Shown here: piece after piece, positions 59,776 through 64,000 of the stretch
Layout: each line of letters opens with the position of its first letter
Numbering within the stretch: the first letter of the stretch is position 1
Assembly (NCBI RefSeq): GCF_030700285.1
Contig: NZ_JAUYZJ010000015.1
Coordinates: 1-64,000, forward strand
Source: Methylobacterium sp. NEAU K
Lineage (GTDB): Bacteria; Pseudomonadota; Alphaproteobacteria; Rhizobiales; Beijerinckiaceae
Direction of reading: 5' to 3'
Length of the DNA: 64,000 bases
Notes under the pieces: model-generated
Seen by the model: only the letters and a program-made list of their open reading frames with translations
Database searches by the model: none
Told to the model about the DNA's origin: nothing
Translations under genes and position numbers: made by a program

Positions 59776-61212
59776 ATGGCCAAGATCCACCAGACCTTCG
59801 TCTGCCAGTCCTGCGGGGCGGTCTACAACCGCTGGCGCGGGCGCTGCGAAGCCTGCAACGGCTGGAACACGATCGTCGAGGAGGCAGCCGCGGCCCCCGG
59901 CCAGTCCGGTCCGGTCGCGACCCGGCCGTCCCGCGCCCGCGGCCGGGTGTTCCCCCTGGAGGGGCTGACCGGCGAGGCCAAGGAGGCGCCGCGCAGCCCC
60001 TCGGGGATCGGTGAGCTCGACCGGGTTACCGGCGGCGGCTTCGTGCGCGGCTCGGTGATCCTGCTCGGCGGCGATCCCGGCATCGGCAAGTCGACCCTTC
60101 TGATGCAGGCCTCGGCCGCCATGGCCGGCACCGGCGAGCGGGTCGCCTACATCTCCGGCGAGGAGGCGGTGGGGCAGGTGCGCCTGCGGGCCGAGCGCCT
60201 GGGGCTCAGTTCCCGCCCGGTGGACCTCGCCGCCGAGACCAATGTCGAGGACATCATCGAGACCCTCAGCCAGGGCCGTCCGCCGGCGCTGGCGATCATC
60301 GATTCGATCCAGACCATGTGGACCGAGACGGTGGAATCGGCCCCCGGCACGGTCACGCAGGTGCGCTCCTCGGCCCAGGCCCTGATCCGCTTCGCCAAGA
60401 CCACCGGCACGGCGGTGATCCTGGTCGGCCACGTCACCAAGGACGGGCAGATCGCCGGCCCCCGGGTGGTGGAGCACATGGTCGACGCGGTCGCGTCCTT
60501 CGAGGGCGACCAGGGCCACCATTTCCGCATCCTGCGCGCGGTAAAGAACCGCTTCGGCCCCACCGACGAGATCGGCGTGTTCGAGATGACCGATGCCGGC
60601 TTGGCCGAGGTACCGAACCCCTCGGCCCTGTTCCTGGCGGGCCGCGACCACCAGGCCGCCGGCACCGCGGTGTTCGCCGGCATGGAGGGCACCCGGCCGC
60701 TGCTGGTGGAGATCCAGGCGCTGGTGGCACCCTCGTCGCTGGGCATGCCCCGGCGCGCGGTGGTCGGCTGGGACCCGAACCGGCTGTCGATGGTTCTGGC
60801 CGTTCTGGAGGCCCATGGCGGCATCCGCCTCGGCACCCACGACGTCTATCTGAACGTCGCCGGCGGCCTGCGGATCACCGAGCCGGCGGCCGACCTAGCT
60901 GTGGCCGCCGCCTTGGTCTCGTCCCTTTCGGGGGCGGTGCTGCCGCCGGAGACGGTGTATTTCGGCGAGATCGGCCTGTCCGGGGCGATCCGGCCGGTGG
61001 CCCAGGCGGGCGCCCGGCTGAAGGAGGCCCAGAAGCTCGGCTTCGCCAAGGCCTTGATCCCGCAGGGCCGCGGCGAGGGCGACAAGGCGCTGTCGGTGGA
61101 GACGCTGCGCCACATCGCCGACCTGGTGGCCGGGATCAGCGCCGGAGCGCCGCGGCGCGGCTCGGGCCAGCGCGGGCGGGCGTCGTCGCGCTACGCAGAC
61201 GAGGAAGTGTGA
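59776..61212 (+). CDS. radA: DNA repair protein RadA
   Basis: RadA processes recombination intermediates and shares the RecA ATPase fold. The 478-residue protein has an N-terminal zinc ribbon (FVCQSCGAVYNRWRGRCEAC), Walker A GGDPGIGKSTLLMQ, Walker B LAIIDSIQTMW, the RadA-specific KNRFG motif, and a Lon-like C-terminal domain (LNVAGGLRITEPAADLAVAA, IGLSGAIRPV). Everything looks intact. It starts 45 bases after alr. Confidence 0.97.
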   Translation: MAKIHQTFVCQSCGAVYNRWRGRCEACNGWNTIVEEAAAAPGQSGPVATRPSRARGRVFPLEGLTGEAKEAPRSPSGIGELDRVTGGGFVRGSVILLGGDPGIGKSTLLMQASAAMAGTGERVAYISGEEAVGQVRLRAERLGLSSRPVDLAAETNVEDIIETLSQGRPPALAIIDSIQTMWTETVESAPGTVTQVRSSAQALIRFAKTTGTAVILVGHVTKDGQIAGPRVVEHMVDAVASFEGDQGHHFRILRAVKNRFGPTDEIGVFEMTDAGLAEVPNPSALFLAGRDHQAAGTAVFAGMEGTRPLLVEIQALVAPSSLGMPRRAVVGWDPNRLSMVLAVLEAHGGIRLGTHDVYLNVAGGLRITEPAADLAVAAALVSSLSGAVLPPETVYFGEIGLSGAIRPVAQAGARLKEAQKLGFAKALIPQGRGEGDKALSVETLRHIADLVAGISAGAPRRGSGQRGRASSRYADEEV

Positions 61213-61215
61213 ACT

Positions 61216-62277
61216 CTACCCCCCGGTCACGCTCATGTGCCGCGGGACGGCCGCCGGGCGCTGGCGTTCGATAACGAAGTCGTGCCCTTTGGGCTTGCGG
61301 GTGATCGCCTCGACCACCGCCGCCGCCAGCACGGCATCGTCCTGGGAGGCGCGCAGCACCGCGCGCAGGTCCGCGGAATCCTCCTGGCCGAGGCAGAGGT
61401 AGAGCTGGCCGGTGCAGGTCAGGCGCACACGGTTGCAGCTCTCGCAGAAATTATGGGTCAGCGGCGTGATGAAGCCGAGCTTGCCGCCGGTCTCCTCGAC
61501 CCGGACATAGCGCGCCGGGCCGCCGGTGCGGTCGGGCAGCGGCGTCAGGGTGTAGCGGCTCTCCAAGCGCTGGCGGGCGACCGACAGGGGCAGAAACTGG
61601 TCGGTGCGGTCGGCCTCGATCTCGCCGAGCGGCATCACTTCGATCAGCGTCATGTCCATGCCGAGGCCGTGGGCCCAGGCGATCATGTCGGGAAGCTCGT
61701 CGGCGTTGACGTCGCGCAAAGCCACCGCGTTGATCTTGACCTTCAGGCCGGCCGCCCGAGCCGCCGTGATTCCGTCGAGCACCACGGCGAGATCGCCCCG
61801 GCGGGTGATCGCCCGGAACTTGTCCGGGTCGAGCGTGTCCAGGGAGACATTGATCCGGCGCACGCCGAGGCTCGCCAGCTCGTCCGCGAAGCGGGCGAGC
61901 TGGGTGCCGTTGGTGGTCAGGGTCAGCTCCTCCAGCGTGCCGGCTTCGAGGTGGCGCGACAGCCGGCGGAACAGGTGCATGATGTCGCGGCGCACCAGCG
62001 GCTCGCCGCCGGTGATCCGGAGCTTGCGCACGCCCCGGGCGATGAACACGCCGCAGAGCCGGTCGAGCTCCTCCAGGGTCAGCAGGTCGCGCTTGGGCAG
62101 GAACTCCATGTGCTCGGACATGCAATAGGCGCAGCGCAGGTCGCAGCGATCCGTCACCGAGATGCGCAGATACGAGATCGCCCGCTGGAACGGGTCGATC
62201 AGCGGCGCGGGAGCCGGCGCGCGGGGCACGTCGACCGGAAACCCCTGCGGCGTGAGGGAGATGTCATCGAGCATCAT
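61216..62277 (-). CDS. moaA: GTP 3',8-cyclase MoaA
   Basis: Radical-SAM enzyme of molybdenum cofactor synthesis that converts GTP to the cyclic pterin precursor, acting with MoaC. The 353-residue protein shows the radical-SAM cluster [13 protein letters not shown] (CxxxCxxC), [11 protein letters not shown], and the C-terminal second cluster [20 protein letters not shown]. It ends SVTGG with the essential terminal GG. The double ATG at 62277/62274 (MMLDDISLT) was used as start. It is convergent with radA, whose stop is only 3 bases away. Confidence 0.97.
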   Translation of the reverse strand: MMLDDISLTPQGFPVDVPRAPAPAPLIDPFQRAISYLRISVTDRCDLRCAYCMSEHMEFLPKRDLLTLEELDRLCGVFIARGVRKLRITGGEPLVRRDIMHLFRRLSRHLEAGTLEELTLTTNGTQLARFADELASLGVRRINVSLDTLDPDKFRAITRRGDLAVVLDGITAARAAGLKVKINAVALRDVNADELPDMIAWAHGLGMDMTLIEVMPLGEIEADRTDQFLPLSVARQRLESRYTLTPLPDRTGGPARYVRVEETGGKLGFITPLTHNFCESCNRVRLTCTGQLYLCLGQEDSADLRAVLRASQDDAVLAAAVVEAITRKPKGHDFVIERQRPAAVPRHMSVTGG

Positions 62278-62355
62278 TGGGCATATGATGCCGTCTCCAG
62301 TCATGGGCAAGCCGGCTCTGGGCCGCAGCCCCGGATTGCGTGAGGAGTGTGACCC

Positions 62356-62778
62356 GTGAACGAGGATCTGTGGCCGACCGAGATCCGCCTGTCGGCCGAC
62401 CGGCGGGTGCTCAACGTCGCCTTCGAGGACGGGTCGCGGTTCGCCCTGCCGGCCGAATATCTGCGCGTGTCGAGCCCGTCCGCCGAGGTGCAGGGCCATT
62501 CGCCGCTCGAGCGCAAGGTGATCGGCGGCAAGCGCGCGGTGGCGATCCTGGCGGTGGAGCCCATCGGCAACTACGCGATCAAGCTCGGCTTCGACGACAT
62601 GCACGATACCGGCATCTACGGCTGGACCTATCTGCACACGCTGGGCCGCGAATATGACAGCCGCTGGCAGACCTATCTCGCCGAACTCGCAGAGCGCGGG
62701 CTCGACCGCGAGACGGCACGCACCGCCCCGGTGAAGCAGGGCGGGGGCTGCGGATCGGGCTCCTGCGGCTGCCATTGA
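62356..62778 (+). CDS. DUF971 protein with Cys-rich C terminus
   Basis: A 140-residue protein of the gamma-butyrobetaine hydroxylase-like N-terminal domain family (DUF971). It has [40 protein letters not shown] and [20 protein letters not shown]. It ends in CGSGSCGCH, a cysteine-rich metal-binding-type tail. The GTG start at 62356 follows GTGAGGAG. DUF971 proteins often pair with Fe-S assembly genes. Here it stands divergent from moaA, an Fe-S enzyme, which fits but does not prove such a link. Confidence 0.88.
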   Translation: MNEDLWPTEIRLSADRRVLNVAFEDGSRFALPAEYLRVSSPSAEVQGHSPLERKVIGGKRAVAILAVEPIGNYAIKLGFDDMHDTGIYGWTYLHTLGREYDSRWQTYLAELAERGLDRETARTAPVKQGGGCGSGSCGCH

Positions 62779-62794
62779 GGGCCTTGCCTCGCAG

Positions 62795-62833
62795 CCTCCC
62801 CCTCCTCCCCCGCAGGATGAGGGGGAAGGAGGG
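62795..62833. repeat. CT/GA-rich palindrome after the DUF971 gene
   Basis: CCCTCCTCCCCC pairs, with one bulge, with GGGGGAAGGAGGG across a GCAGGATGA loop. It resembles the palindromes at 6841-6870 and 49930-50120 and may belong to a dispersed repeat family. It could also serve as a terminator. Confidence 0.45.
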
Positions 62834-62970
62834 ATGTTCATTGGTCTTGAATGTGGCTCGACTGAACGTGTCGATTCACAGGCCCCAGCGCATTTGATCC
62901 ACTCTCGAGGATGTCCTCTGATCCAGAGTGATCGACGCATCCACGACGCAGCACGAGCCCCGGAACCGAC

Positions 62971-63300
62971 ATGGCCTTCACCTGCACGATTCCCGCCGTG
63001 CCCACCGTCCAGCAGGACGATTCTGCGGTGCGCATCACCCGCTGGGATTTCTCGCCCGGCGCCGTGACCGGCTGGCACGAGCACGGCTGGCCCTACTTCG
63101 TGGTGATGCTGGTGGACGGCGTGCTGCGCGTCCATGACGGCGCGGCCGTGAGCGAGACGGCGCTGGCAGCCGGGCAATCGTACATGCGCCCCGCAGGCAT
63201 CCGGCACGACGTGATGAACGGATCCGACCACCCGATCGCGTTCATCGAGATCGAGGTGAAGCGCCCGGACGCATTGGTGACGCTGCCCGGCGCGGTCTGA
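62971..63300 (+). CDS. Single-domain cupin protein
   Basis: A 109-residue cupin. The metal-binding motif is [18 protein letters not shown] (HxH and following Glu/Gly positions) and [20 protein letters not shown] (second motif histidine). No signal peptide is seen. The function may be metal-dependent oxidation, isomerisation or small-molecule binding. The ATG at 62971 was chosen, with [12 protein letters not shown]. It is followed by a bidirectional terminator. Confidence 0.85.
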   Translation: MAFTCTIPAVPTVQQDDSAVRITRWDFSPGAVTGWHEHGWPYFVVMLVDGVLRVHDGAAVSETALAAGQSYMRPAGIRHDVMNGSDHPIAFIEIEVKRPDALVTLPGAV

Positions 63301-63307
63301 ACGCGAG

Positions 63308-63337
63308 AAGGCCGGCCTCGTCGAGGCCGGCCCTTTA
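63308..63337. terminator. Bidirectional terminator between the cupin and L,D-transpeptidase genes
   Basis: GGCCGGCCTCG and CGAGGCCGGCC form a perfect 11-bp stem around a single T. AA precedes and CTTTAT follows, so it can end the cupin transcript and, on the other strand, the transpeptidase transcript. Confidence 0.85.
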
Positions 63338-63358
63338 TATCCGGCGTACCGGGGACGA

Positions 63359-64000
63359 TCAACGCTGGACGATGACCTTCGTGCCGACCTTGGCGTGGGT
63401 GTACAGATCCATCACGTCGTCGTTGGTCATGCGGATGCAGCCCGAGGAGACGGCGGTGCCGATAGTCTCCGGCTCGTTCGAGCCGTGGATGCGGTAGATC
63501 GAGCCGCCGAGATACATGGCGCGGGCGCCGAGCGGGTTCTCGATGCCGCCCTTCATGTAGCGCGGCAAATCGGGACGGCGGCGCAGCATGGTCGCCGGCG
63601 GGCGCCAATCCGGCCATTCGCGCTTCATCGTGATGGTCTGAACACCGCCCCAGGTGAAGCCCGGGCGGCCGACGCCGACGCCGTAGCGCAGGGCCTGGCC
63701 GCCGCCCATCACGTAGTACAGCCGCCGCTCGGCCGTGGAGACCACGATCGTCCCCGCGCCGTAGGGGCCGTTATAGGCCACGATCTCCCGCGGGATCGCC
63801 GACATCTGCGGCACGGCCGCATCCATCGGGTCGGCCGGGTTGAGCGAGGCGTTGGCCACCGGCACCGCCACGGTCTCGACGGCCTGTGGGCGCACGCGCA
63901 CGGAGAGCGCGTCGTTCAGCGGCTGACGGGTCAGAGGGTCGATCTCGTAGGCGAGGACAGGCGCGGCACACGCGGCCGCGCCGAAGAGCCCGATCAGGGC
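63359..64000 (-). CDS. L,D-transpeptidase (YkuD family), N terminus cut by window edge
   Basis: Periplasmic enzyme that makes 3-3 peptidoglycan crosslinks or attaches proteins to the wall. The visible 213 residues include part of a signal peptide ([17 protein letters not shown], then [15 protein letters not shown]). The YkuD domain follows, with [33 protein letters not shown] and the catalytic SSGCIRM (HGxx...SxGCxR). The reading frame stays open to base 64000, so the start codon is beyond the window. Confidence 0.93.
   Translation of the reverse strand, partial: ALIGLFGAAACAAPVLAYEIDPLTRQPLNDALSVRVRPQAVETVAVPVANASLNPADPMDAAVPQMSAIPREIVAYNGPYGAGTIVVSTAERRLYYVMGGGQALRYGVGVGRPGFTWGGVQTITMKREWPDWRPPATMLRRRPDLPRYMKGGIENPLGARAMYLGGSIYRIHGSNEPETIGTAVSSGCIRMTNDDVMDLYTHAKVGTKVIVQR

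Overview
The window is about 70% GC and densely coded. Its gene content points to a Methylobacterium/Methylorubrum-type alphaproteobacterium (Rhizobiales). The strongest taxonomic pointer is a 136-residue DHFR-like protein at 54638-55048 that looks like DmrA, the dihydromethanopterin reductase of the tetrahydromethanopterin C1 pathway. MucR/Ros regulation, GCG_CRPN small proteins, PhnC-D-E-E and PhnG-N gene order, and a lone EF-Tu gene fit the same group. No rRNA, tRNA, IS element, prophage or CRISPR array was seen. Genus assignment is inference from gene content.

Layout. (1) 1-2.4 kb: tuf, cut by the window edge just inside its stop codon, and an outer-membrane beta-barrel. (2) 2.8-21.6 kb: a phosphorus-acquisition island. 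It holds phnGHIJKLMN (C-P lyase) with divergent phnF and a perfect inverted-repeat operator, phnCDEE (phosphonate ABC importer), a hexapeptide acetyltransferase, a 2H-phosphoesterase-like DUF1045 protein, a GT21 lipid glycosyltransferase, a very large autotransporter carrying a PAP2/acid phosphatase domain, and a PiT phosphate transporter. PHO-box-like 11-bp tandem repeats lie before phnC, before the GT21 gene and twice in the autotransporter/pit intergenic region. (3) 21.9-25.8 kb: a MucR protein without the zinc-finger cysteine, a small XRE-tail-like protein, and three tandem AraC paralogues of which one has a large deletion, one a single-base frameshift and one is intact. (4) 25.8-30.5 kb: MFS transporter, HMG-CoA lyase family enzyme, CaiB/BaiF CoA-transferase and LysR, together a probable branched dicarboxylate catabolic unit. 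(5) 31-33 kb: LemA and two TPM-domain proteins. (6) 33.3-37.4 kb: a tight four-gene unit of GT1 glycosyltransferase, ferredoxin, ferredoxin reductase and cytochrome P450, followed by a convergent two-component system. (7) 39.7-43.5 kb: exported proteins (DUF1800, DUF1501, two GCG_CRPN peptides, an EF-hand protein), then a parS-like 16-mer. (8) 43.9-50.9 kb: zinc alcohol/formaldehyde dehydrogenase, royal-jelly/yellow-family propeller, SRAP DNA-protein crosslink protein, a 15-pentad repeat protein, an unassigned exported protein, NnrU. (9) 51-64 kb: mostly housekeeping genes (YfgM-like, der, YbdK-type ligase, dmrA, SDR, purF, cvpA, alr, radA, moaA, DUF971, cupin, L,D-transpeptidase) plus a broken vapC.

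How it works together. The phn genes import phosphonates, attach them to ribose, cleave the C-P bond and recycle the ribose phosphate. The surface phosphatase and PiT would add phosphate released outside the cell. The GT21 enzyme, preceded by a PHO-box-like site, may help replace phospholipids with glycolipids when phosphate is scarce. That coordinated regulon is the main system-level hypothesis from this window. The ferredoxin/reductase/P450/glycosyltransferase cassette is the best candidate for uncharacterised chemistry. All motif matches were made by eye and no database search was run.
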